From Bordetella parapertussis (GTDB taxonomy: Bacteria > Pseudomonadota > Gammaproteobacteria > Burkholderiales > Burkholderiaceae_B): DNA of 5,854 nucleotides. The notes under the pieces are model-generated. The model saw only the letters and a list, made by a program, of their open reading frames with translations, did not search any database and was not told the DNA's origin. The stretch spans positions 1 to 5,854 of the forward strand of contig CAMCYB010000073.1 in the NCBI GenBank assembly GCA_945883615.1, written 5' to 3'. A program made the position numbers and the translations under genes. Shown here in pieces: positions 1 to 5,021 of the stretch. The number at the start of each line of letters is the position of its first letter. The first letter of the stretch is position 1.

Positions 1-2
1 GG

Positions 3-113
3 TTTAATAACCAAAGGCTACTGAGTCGTATCGGGTATATTACTCCTGCTGAGGCAGAAGAAAATTACCATAAGCAACAAAGCATTAAGGCTGTTGAGTG
101 CCAATCACTTTAA
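3..113 (+). CDS. IS3-family transposase (OrfB), C-terminal end only
   Basis: The frame is open from the window edge and reads FNNQRLLSRIGYITPAEAEE and on to a TAA at 111-113. The block with F-N, R-L-L, I-G-Y-I-T-P-A-E-A-E and N-Y is the conserved C-terminal tail of the rve/DDE integrase domain of IS3-family OrfB proteins, just after the catalytic glutamate region. The catalytic DDE residues and OrfA lie upstream of the window. The gene runs into the window and ends normally about 33 bases before the element tip, as usual for this family. Confidence 0.85.
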   Translation, partial: FNNQRLLSRIGYITPAEAEENYHKQQSIKAVECQSL

Positions 114-131
114 CCAATCAACCTCCTCAAA

Positions 132-146
132 ACCCGGGGCAATTCA
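132..146 (+). repeat. IS3-family right terminal inverted repeat
   Basis: The sequence ACCCGGGGCAATTCA closes the element. It is recognised from the GC-rich CCCGGGG core next to a terminal TCA, typical of IS407-type IS3 ends, and from the abrupt switch to FAH-family coding sequence immediately after it. The partner repeat is outside the window. Confidence 0.65.
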
Positions 147-358
147 AAAACAGCAGTACGGCAGATATGATTTTTTCAGTGAAGCAAATTATTGCTTACC
201 TCAGTCAAATCATGATTTTGTTGCCGGGTGATGTGGTGTTAACCGGCACACCATCAGGTGTTGCGTTGGGTATGAAACCCCCCCAGTATTTGAAGGCAGG
301 TGATGTCGTGACGCTCAGCGCTGATGGGCTAGGGTCGCAAACTCAGTTGGTTAGTTAA
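147..358 (+). pseudogene. FAH-family hydrolase/isomerase, C-terminal fragment cut by IS3
   Basis: The frame preserves the C-terminal part of the fumarylacetoacetate hydrolase fold: S-S-T-A-D-M-I-F-S-V, then I-I-A-Y-L-S, L-L-P-G-D-V-V-L-T-G-T-P-S-G-V, then K-P-P-Q-Y-L-K-A-G-D-V-V and G-L-G-S-Q at the end. The TGTPxGV and LKxGDVV blocks are hallmarks of COG0179 proteins such as ureidoglycolate-lyase-like and 2,4-diketo-3-deoxy-L-fuconate hydrolases. Only about 70 residues of roughly 280 remain. The N-terminal part, with the acidic metal ligands, is replaced by the IS3 end. An open frame starts at a GTG inside the IS (98) and reads across the junction, but it would give only an 86-residue hybrid that cannot be an active enzyme. 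The exact substrate cannot be assigned. Confidence 0.85.
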
Positions 359-421
359 AAAATATGTTTTGTGATAATAAATATCGCAAGCACCTTTTTA
401 GGGGTAGTCATAATTGTCATA

Positions 422-451
422 TTGCTAGACAGTATTAAGTTGTTTTACAAT
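422..451 (+). promoter_or_regulatory. Candidate sigma-70 promoter for the 458-581 RNA
   Basis: A TTGCTA hexamer (422-427) lies 18 bases upstream of TACAAT (446-451), matching TTGACA and TATAAT at four and five positions of six. Initiation would fall near 458, just before the first stem-loop and about 120 bases before a strong terminator. No downstream start codon with a ribosome binding site follows. This is a pattern match without experimental support. Confidence 0.45.
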
Positions 452-457
452 GAACTA

Positions 458-581
458 GAGTCAGGTAAAACCTGAATAAACTGGGACGCCAACAAAGGTA
501 TCCTAAGCGCGCTGAAAGCGCGTCGGTCTCAGGGTCTGCCACCTTTTTTGGCTCCGGTCTTCCGGGGCTTTTTTTGTTTTT
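458..581 (+). ncRNA. Putative structured small RNA or orphan leader, class unknown
   Basis: Between a candidate promoter and an intrinsic terminator there is no open frame but several nested pairings. Stem one is TCAGGT/ACCTGA (461-475, loop AAA). Stem two pairs CTGGGAC (481-487) with GTCTCAG (526-532) through seven pairs with one G-U. It encloses a small AGG/CCU hairpin (496-504) and a GC-rich stem CGCGCT/AGCGCG (508-522, loop GAA) that a G-U pair extends at its base. The segment GGTCTGCC follows before the terminator. I compared it by eye with common riboswitches (c-di-GMP-I, TPP, SAM, fluoride, cobalamin) and see no convincing match; the GGGACGC piece only loosely resembles part of c-di-GMP-I. 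It could be a trans-acting small RNA or an attenuator whose downstream gene has been lost. The next plus-strand gene is over 900 bases away. Confidence 0.42.
550..581 (+). terminator. Rho-independent terminator
   Basis: A seven-pair stem GCTCCGG/CCGGGGC (551-557 with 562-568, one G-U pair) with a TCTT loop is followed by seven T, a G and five more T. The T-tract is on the plus strand only. It would therefore end plus-strand transcripts from the 422-451 promoter or from the FAH remnant, and not the minus-strand SOUL gene that converges on it. Confidence 0.82.
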
Positions 582-706
582 AGAGACATCAGCAAATATT
601 TATTTACAAAAAACGAAGCTGAAAACCTAGCCCAGAAAAAAGTGGTCACGTATATCATCAGACGCACGTACAGATTTTGAAAAAAACGCTGCAGATTTAG
701 TTTCCC
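582..706. other. Non-coding AT-rich spacer, nothing recognised
   Basis: This spacer lies between the plus-strand terminator and the stop codon of the minus-strand SOUL gene. I see no open frame, tRNA, repeat or IS end. On the minus strand there is a run of seven T (at 683-690) just past the SOUL stop, but no convincing hairpin before it, so I do not call a terminator for that gene. Confidence 0.5.
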
Positions 707-1387
707 TCAATCTGGTTTTGCAACCTCAACCATAATTTCATTACGCCGAAACATGGGTAATATCCAAGGTGGGTTATAGCGGGCCAGTTGAGGCGTACCG
801 ATTACTTTATAACCTTGGCTTTTTGCCCAGTCTAGGGTTTCAGTGATGTAATTTTGTATGTTCGAAGTTGAATTAAAACCTGAGTAAGTGAGTGCAACAA
901 CATACTTTTCAGGTATTTCTCGCAGCTTTACCGCAGCGTTATTTGGCTTGGGAATATTAGCAAGCGTGTATTCACTGGGCATCACAAAATCAACACGCCA
1001 AGTACCGTTCTGCTCAAAGTTGGCTTGGTCAGCAGAGGTCACTGCTGGGTTGACCGTCACGGGCGCAGTCATGGCAATTTTTGAAGATTGCGGCTCTACG
1101 GTTACAGGTGCCGTCATAGCGATTTTGTCAGAGGCTTCGCTGTTAACAACTTGGTTATTACCAAATATATAGTCGGCAATAAGCCTGAAGCCTTGACTCG
1201 AAGCATCTGACAGGTCGCCCTCTACAACCACCTCAGCAATTAGCTTGGGGGCGTAAAGCCTAAGCTCAATGTCTTTGTTTTGATCTTTAGTTACAACGGT
1301 GTATTTTGGTTCTTCAGTAGCCATAACATTCGTTGCCCAGAGGCCTATTAAAAGACCTGTAATGAGTGAAGTGAGTTTTGCGCGCAT
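707..1387 (-). CDS. SOUL heme-binding family protein, exported
   Basis: The 226-residue protein starts with a Sec-type signal peptide (MRAK, hydrophobic stretch at about 7-18, likely cleavage after VMA at 21-23), so it is probably periplasmic. The mature part is a SOUL/HBP domain. Marks of the family are the Y-E/D-I-E-L-R-x-Y-like start (about 29-45), G-F-R-L-I-A-D-Y-I-F-G (66-76), K-I-A-M-T-A-P-V (88-95) and the closing R-Y-N-P-P-W-x-L-P-x-x-R-R-N-E-I-M (203-219). SOUL proteins bind porphyrin or heme in animals and plants; the role of bacterial exported versions is largely unknown, so heme binding here is inference. The K-I-A-M-T-A-P-V-T-V block occurs twice (88-97 and 103-112). The gene is monocistronic and divergent from the arsS cluster. 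A possible Shine-Dalgarno AGGGG lies about 12 bases before the ATG, rather far. Family assignment is firm. Confidence 0.93.
   Translation of the reverse strand: MRAKLTSLITGLLIGLWATNVMATEEPKYTVVTKDQNKDIELRLYAPKLIAEVVVEGDLSDASSQGFRLIADYIFGNNQVVNSEASDKIAMTAPVTVEPQSSKIAMTAPVTVNPAVTSADQANFEQNGTWRVDFVMPSEYTLANIPKPNNAAVKLREIPEKYVVALTYSGFNSTSNIQNYITETLDWAKSQGYKVIGTPQLARYNPPWILPMFRRNEIMVEVAKPD
1052..1126 (-). repeat. Tandem KIAMTAPVTV repeat inside the SOUL gene
   Basis: Two 30-base units (1097-1126 and 1052-1081, separated by 15 bases) encode the same ten residues. They differ at about nine positions, mostly synonymous, so the duplication is old and the peptide has been kept by selection. The loop carrying this block is duplicated in other bacterial SOUL proteins too, so it is probably a family trait. 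Confidence 0.8.
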
Positions 1388-1418
1388 GGGTGCTTTTTAC
1401 CCCTAAAAATAAAGGTTT

Positions 1419-1438
1419 AAGCGTTATATTAAACGCTT
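1419..1438. promoter_or_regulatory. Palindrome in the divergent SOUL/arsS intergenic region
   Basis: AAGCGTT (1419-1425) and AACGCTT (1432-1438) form a perfect seven-base inverted repeat around an AT-rich six-base centre. It lies 57 bases before the arsS start and about 30 bases before the SOUL start, and overlaps the first bases of a candidate arsS -35 box. The position suits a dimeric repressor or activator acting on one or both genes. I do not recognise it as a defined ArsR-type operator. Confidence 0.4.
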
Positions 1439-1466
1439 GCCACTAAACTGTCGCAGTAACTAAAGT
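1437..1466 (+). promoter_or_regulatory. Candidate sigma-70 promoter for the arsS cluster
   Basis: TTGCCA (1437-1442), one base off TTGACA, is followed after 18 bases by TAAAGT (1461-1466), a four-of-six match to TATAAT. The start would be near 1473, leaving a short leader with AGGAA (1486-1490) five bases before the arsS ATG. The -10 is weak, which fits either an activated or a low-level promoter. Confidence 0.33.
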
Positions 1467-1495
1467 TCAGTCAATTTAAACACCCAGGAAATAAG

Positions 1496-2581
1496 ATGAG
1501 ATCAACATCGCACTTACTACGTGAAACTGATTTTCCACATATTAAGCGTGAACATTTAAACACTTTACAAGTTAACTTGGGCTATAAGTGCAATCAGACC
1601 TGTCAGCATTGCCATGTGAATGCGGGCCCCAATCGCACAGAGATGATGAGTCGGGAAACGATTGATTCTGTGCTGGCTGTTTTAAAAAAGCACGGTATTA
1701 AATGTTTAGACTTGACGGGTGGCGCGCCCGAGCTGAACCCAGAGTTTCGTTATTTGGTCTCAGCTGCGCGCGCCTTGGGGGTAGACGTTATCGATCGTTG
1801 TAACCTGACGATTTTGTCTGAACCGGGTCAAGAAAGCTTAGCTGTCTTTTTGGCTGAACATAAGGTGCAAATTATTGCATCGCTGCCGTGTTATTCAGAG
1901 GCCAATGTCGATCAGCAACGCGGTCAAGGCGTGTTTGAACGCAGTATTAACGGTTTGCAAGTATTTAATGCGTTGGGGTACGGTAAACCCGACAGTGGCT
2001 TAATCTTAAACTTGGTCTACAACCCACAAGGGCCAAGCCTGCCTCCATCGCAAGTTGAGCTTGAAATTGACTATAAACGTGAGTTAAAAAAAGATTTTGG
2101 CATCATGTTTAACCATCTCTTTACCATCACCAACATGCCCATTCAACGGTTTGGCAGCGTACTGTTAAGTCAAGGTAAATTTAACGACTACATGACTCTT
2201 TTGAAAGGCGCATATCAACCAGAAAATCTTGACACGGTTATGTGTCGATCACTCATCAGCGTTGATTGGTTGGGTCACTTATACGATTGCGACTTTAATC
2301 AAATGTTAGATATGCCCGCCATGTTTGCAGGTATCAATAAACCACACCTAAGTGACTTGCTCAATGATGTGTCTTGGCATCAAGATATCAAAGTAGGCCA
2401 GCACTGTTACGGCTGTACCGCTGGGCAAGGCAGTAGCTGTGGCGGTGCATTAAAAGAAAGTCTTGACGGTTTTGTAGACGAAGGTGTTATGAAAGAGTCT
2501 GTGGTGCATTTTGCCCAAGACAATAAATTTACAACAGACTATGCAAAGCAAGCCCTTACAACCAAACGTATCACGGCGTAA
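1496..2581 (+). CDS. arsS: Arsenosugar biosynthesis radical SAM protein ArsS
   Basis: This 361-residue protein is a radical SAM enzyme with a C-terminal Cys-rich domain (DUF3641 type). The [4Fe-4S] motif is C32-x3-C36-x2-C39 in GYKCNQTCQHCHVNAGP, followed by the SAM-binding G-G-A-P-E at 75-79. The C-terminal signature H-C-Y-G-C-T-A-G-Q-G-S-S-C-G-G-A-L (303-319), with C304, C307 and C315, plus C250 and C265 upstream, could hold an auxiliary cluster. This signature marks the TIGR04167 family. In some members one cysteine of this region is selenocysteine; here all are TGT/TGC. The characterised cyanobacterial ArsS adds the 5'-deoxyadenosyl radical of SAM to dimethylarsenite, giving 5'-deoxy-5'-dimethylarsinoyl-adenosine, the precursor of arsenosugars. 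ArsM, which makes the substrate, is absent here. The start is set by AGGAA five bases before the ATG. Two transferase genes usual for this family follow on the same strand. Confidence 0.93.
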   Translation: MRSTSHLLRETDFPHIKREHLNTLQVNLGYKCNQTCQHCHVNAGPNRTEMMSRETIDSVLAVLKKHGIKCLDLTGGAPELNPEFRYLVSAARALGVDVIDRCNLTILSEPGQESLAVFLAEHKVQIIASLPCYSEANVDQQRGQGVFERSINGLQVFNALGYGKPDSGLILNLVYNPQGPSLPPSQVELEIDYKRELKKDFGIMFNHLFTITNMPIQRFGSVLLSQGKFNDYMTLLKGAYQPENLDTVMCRSLISVDWLGHLYDCDFNQMLDMPAMFAGINKPHLSDLLNDVSWHQDIKVGQHCYGCTAGQGSSCGGALKESLDGFVDEGVMKESVVHFAQDNKFTTDYAKQALTTKRITA

Positions 2582-2623
2582 ATTGACTTACACCCGCGTT
2601 GACTCGGCTCAAAATATTTTTTT

Positions 2624-3295
2624 ATGACACTCACAATTGTGATGCCCACATTAAACGAAGCCGCAGGTGTCGTGGGTTGTGTGCAAGCATTGCAAACTTG
2701 GCGCCAAAAGGGCGCTGAAGTAATCGTGGTTGATGGCGGAAGCACTGATGCCACCATTGCGCTCGTAAAACCTTGGGTTGATCGTGTCATTGTGGCTCCA
2801 TTGGGGCGAGCGGCCCAGATGAATGCGGGTGCTCAGCAGGCGTCAGGTGATGTACTCTTGTTTTTACATGCCGATACGCTATTGCCCCCTGAGGGCTTTG
2901 AACAGCTTCGTTTTGCCCTTGCAAAAGGGGCCTGCTGGGGTCGCTACGATGTGCGCATTTTAGGCTCGTCTGTTATGTTGGGTGTTGTGTCAAAGCTCAT
3001 GAATATTCGCTCAAAGCTGACCCATATTGCAACAGGTGATCAGGCTATCTTTGTGCGTCGTGAGGTATTTGATTTGGTGGGTGGCTTTCCCAATCAAATT
3101 TTAATGGAAGACATCGAAATATCTAAAATTTTACGGCGACAGTATGCGCCTGCTTGTTTGGCTGGCCCGGTGTTGACGTCGGGTAGGCGCTGGGAAACTC
3201 AAGGTGTTTGGCGAACGATTATTTTGATGTGGCGTTTACGCTGGCTTTATTGGCGTGGTGTCGAACCGACTTGTTTAAAAGCACTTTATAAATAA
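2624..3295 (+). CDS. GT2-family glycosyltransferase, TIGR04283 (ArsS-associated transferase 2)
   Basis: The 223-residue protein is a compact GT-A fold family 2 glycosyltransferase. Visible motifs are P-T-L-N-E-A (8-13), V-D-G-G-S-T-D (36-42) for nucleotide binding, G-R-A-A-Q-M-N-A-G-A (61-70), the DxD-like H-A-D-T (82-85), A-T-G-D-Q-A-I-F (136-143), and M-E-D-I-E (161-165), which carries the probable catalytic acid. The GRAAQMNAG, GDQAIF and TSGRRWE (185-191) blocks are specific to TIGR04283, the family that sits beside ArsS-type radical SAM genes. Its donor and acceptor are not established; a late sugar-transfer step in arsenosugar assembly is inferred from context. A C-terminal W-R-x-R-W-L-Y-W stretch (203-210) may touch the membrane. 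It begins 42 bases after arsS. No good Shine-Dalgarno precedes the ATG, and an in-frame TGA at 2600-2602 excludes a much longer start. Confidence 0.9.
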   Translation: MTLTIVMPTLNEAAGVVGCVQALQTWRQKGAEVIVVDGGSTDATIALVKPWVDRVIVAPLGRAAQMNAGAQQASGDVLLFLHADTLLPPEGFEQLRFALAKGACWGRYDVRILGSSVMLGVVSKLMNIRSKLTHIATGDQAIFVRREVFDLVGGFPNQILMEDIEISKILRRQYAPACLAGPVLTSGRRWETQGVWRTIILMWRLRWLYWRGVEPTCLKALYK

Positions 3296-3297
3296 CC

Positions 3298-3912
3298 ATG
3301 ACAATAAGCGCCTTGGTTATCATGGCTAAAGCCCCCGTACCGGGGTTCGCTAAAACGAGACTGATTCCTGTATTGGGTGAACAGGGTGCTGCCTTGTTAG
3401 CTGAACGCTTGTTGCGCCATACCGTTGATACGTGTCTGAACACGCAATTTTTTCCATATATAGAAATATGTGTGACACCTGATCGTCATCACACTATATT
3501 TGAATCTATTAAAGCGCAATATGGTTCACGTCTAAGCTTTAACGAGCAAATTGAGGGCGACTTAGGCCAACGTATGCATCACACTTTTGAACAGTTACTA
3601 CATACGCACTCTAAAGTGGTTTTGATCGGCACAGACTCGCCAGCGCTCACGGCAAAAACTATAGACCAGGCCACTCAAGCCCTCGAACAAAACGATGCGG
3701 TGTTTGTTCCGGCAAATGATGGGGGTTATGCCCTCATTGGGCTTAGACGTCTTCTACCCACTTTATTTACCGATGTTGCCTGGAGCACAGGCGCGGTCAT
3801 GCACACCACCCGAACCCGGTTGCGACAAGCCGGTTGGTCAGTGCATGAATTTGACGCTGTTTTCGATATTGATGAAGCTGATGATTTAAAGCATTTACCG
3901 GTCGGATGGTAA
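3298..3912 (+). CDS. TIGR04282-type nucleotidyl/glycosyl transferase-like protein (ArsS-associated transferase 1)
   Basis: The 204-residue protein belongs to the DUF2064, CofC-like family. It has the N-terminal M-A-K-A-P-V-P-G-F-A-K-T-R-L loop (9-22), which in related nucleotidyltransferases holds the phosphates, then G-D-L-G-Q-R-M (87-93), the metal-binding G-T-D-S-P-A-L (111-117), P-A-N-D-G-G-Y-A-L-I-G-L (138-149), W-S-T-G (162-165) and a D-I-D-E-A-D-D-L end (190-197). All expected motifs are present, so the protein looks functional. Its reaction has not been shown; it could activate a sugar or glycerol-type moiety or transfer one in arsenosugar formation. The ATG lies only two bases after the stop of the preceding transferase, so translation is probably coupled. 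The last residues overlap the frame of a decayed oxidoreductase tail, which suggests a deletion ended right at this gene. Confidence 0.9.
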   Translation: MTISALVIMAKAPVPGFAKTRLIPVLGEQGAALLAERLLRHTVDTCLNTQFFPYIEICVTPDRHHTIFESIKAQYGSRLSFNEQIEGDLGQRMHHTFEQLLHTHSKVVLIGTDSPALTAKTIDQATQALEQNDAVFVPANDGGYALIGLRRLLPTLFTDVAWSTGAVMHTTRTRLRQAGWSVHEFDAVFDIDEADDLKHLPVGW

Positions 3913-4030
3913 AGGTGATGGTCACGCCATTGCATCATGGCGATCTTTTGGTTTTTCTGGCAAATCAGTTTGGGTATTAAAAGACCGTATTGATCGACGT
4001 TTTATCAATAAATTTAAATCATTTTCTTGA
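3890..4030 (+). pseudogene. Remnant C-terminus of an FAD-dependent pyridine-nucleotide oxidoreductase
   Basis: A frame open from 3890 to a TGA at 4028-4030 reads G-D-G-H-A-I-A-S-W, then W-V-L-K-D-R-I-D-R-R-F and a short basic tail. This pattern of a GD-x-x-A-(I/V)-(A)-S turn followed about 20 residues later by W-x-x-K-D-x-I-D-R-R-F-(M/I)-x-x-F at the extreme C-terminus fits the end of FAD/NAD(P)-dependent oxidoreductases of the Ndh-like TIGR03169 group, which also occur next to selenium- and arsenosugar-type gene clusters. Nothing of the FAD- or NAD-binding domains remains. There is no start codon with a ribosome binding site, and the first codons overlap the end of the transferase gene. The similarity is from memory of the family, not from a search, so it stays moderate. 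Confidence 0.55.
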
Positions 4031-4072
4031 TGTAAAGTCATCATTCTGAGCAAAGCTTAGACCATTAATTTT

Positions 4073-4078
4073 AAGGGG
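4073..4078 (+). promoter_or_regulatory. Ribosome binding site fixing the GTG start of the phosphorylase
   Basis: AAGGGG lies five bases before the GTG at 4084, and an in-frame TAA at 4072-4074 blocks any longer start. The next ATG (4096) would delete the first beta strand before the G-G-T-G phosphate loop, so GTG is the better choice. Confidence 0.7.
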
Positions 4079-4083
4079 TTACC

Positions 4084-4929
4084 GTGTTAGCGATTATGGG
4101 TGGAACGGGTTTGTATGAATTGGCAGGGCTTTCAGTCATTGAAAAGTTATCTGTTGAAACGCCCTTTGGTGCAGCATCGGGCGAGATTGTGTTGGGAAAG
4201 ATTGCTCACCACACCATTCTTTTTTTGGCGCGCCACGGTTCAGGCCATCGCCACTTGCCGCATGAAATTAATTACCGTGCCAATATCTTTGCGCTTAAGC
4301 AAGCCGGTGCCACCCTGGTTTTGGGGTTGTCTGCTGTCGGTAGTTTACGTATAGACCTTGAGCCAGGCGACCTGATCATGCCTGAGCAATATTTTGACTG
4401 GACCAAGGGCGATCGGGCACGTACATTCTTTGGTGATGGCGTGGCAGCTCACGTTTCAACAGCAAAGCCCGTTAGCGCGGCATTGGTCAATGCCGTCGTA
4501 CAAGCTGGTGTGCGCATAAAGCAACCGGTCAAACACGGTGTGACCTACGCTTGTGTATCGGGGCCACGTTTGGGTACTCAAGCTGAAAGTAACTTTCTAA
4601 GACAAGCTGGCTGTGATGTGGTGGGTATGACCAACGTACCCGAGGCATTTCTAGCGCGTGAAGCACAAATGGCTTATGCCACCTTAGGCATGGTAACTGA
4701 CTATGACTGCTGGTTAGAAGACGCCGCCTTACATGGCAGTGCGTTAGGTATATTTGAGCTTTATGGTAAAACCCTCGCTAAAGGGTTGTGCGTTGTCGAC
4801 TCTTTAATGGCTGGTGAACTACCCGAACCTGAGCCCAGCATTAGAACTGCACTTGCGTTAGCCACCTTAACACCTGACTCTGCACTTACCCCAGAACAGC
4901 AAAGTTGGATGGCCGTGCTACGACGTTAA
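4084..4929 (+). CDS. mtnP: MTA phosphorylase-like PNP-family protein, ArsS-linked
   Basis: The 281-residue protein is a trimeric-type purine nucleoside phosphorylase of the MTAP/PNP family. Landmarks are the phosphate loop G-G-T-G (6-9), E-T-P-F-G (25-29), L-A-R-H-G (48-52), N-Y-R-A-N (63-67), G-S-L-R (86-89) then P-G-D (94-96), S-G-P-R-L-G-T-Q-A-E-S (159-169), G-M-T-N-V-P-E (181-187) and T-D-Y-D-C-W (205-210). In human MTAP the two aspartates of TDYDCW read the 6-amino group of adenine. S-methylthioinosine phosphorylases of the Pseudomonas type have an Asn there, so this enzyme should prefer adenine nucleosides. The family reaction is MTA plus phosphate to adenine plus 5-methylthioribose-1-phosphate. 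Placement behind arsS suggests the arsenic analogue, dimethylarsinoyl-deoxyadenosine, as another or the main substrate; this is inference. It is separated from the transferases by 171 bases holding an oxidoreductase remnant. The last 35 or so residues look family-variable. Confidence 0.88.
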   Translation: MLAIMGGTGLYELAGLSVIEKLSVETPFGAASGEIVLGKIAHHTILFLARHGSGHRHLPHEINYRANIFALKQAGATLVLGLSAVGSLRIDLEPGDLIMPEQYFDWTKGDRARTFFGDGVAAHVSTAKPVSAALVNAVVQAGVRIKQPVKHGVTYACVSGPRLGTQAESNFLRQAGCDVVGMTNVPEAFLAREAQMAYATLGMVTDYDCWLEDAALHGSALGIFELYGKTLAKGLCVVDSLMAGELPEPEPSIRTALALATLTPDSALTPEQQSWMAVLRR

Positions 4930-5021
4930 GTGCTTGCTAACTTGAACTTTGTTTTTTGCAGCTGTCACGAATGCTTGATCAATGATGTTTAGAAAAAAAT
5001 TAAAACGTATACAAAAAATTA

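Larger units (their letters stand above)
1..146 (+). mobile_element. Right end of an IS3-family insertion sequence (partial)
   Basis: The first 146 bases carry the last 36 codons of an IS3-family transposase followed by a short tail ending in a CCCGGGGCAATTCA terminal repeat. Seen outward from the tip this reads TGAATTGCCCCGGG, which fits the TGA...TCA ends of IS3/IS407-type elements. The next base (147) begins sequence that fits the interior of a FAH-family gene, so 146/147 is read as the insertion junction. The left end is outside the window, so the target duplication cannot be confirmed; AAAA at 147-150 is the likely candidate. Element family is clear; exact name is not. Confidence 0.82.

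Noticed and set aside
475..545. c-di-GMP-I (GEMM) riboswitch suggested by GGGACGC and AGGTAAAACC
   Set aside because: The conserved CACGCA, GGGCAAACC and GACGCAAAGCC cores are missing, so the resemblance is superficial.
888..1172. Open frame on the plus strand antisense to the SOUL gene
   Set aside because: It lies wholly inside a well-supported gene on the opposite strand and shows no recognisable family or ribosome binding site.
2401..2460. Possible selenocysteine codon in the ArsS C-terminal signature
   Set aside because: Some ArsS relatives are selenoproteins, but here every position of the C-Y-G-C...S-S-C signature is an ordinary TGT codon and the frame has no internal TGA.
4930..5021. 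LexA/SOS box before cho
   Set aside because: E. coli cho is SOS-regulated, but I find no CTGT-N8-ACAG type palindrome in this gap.
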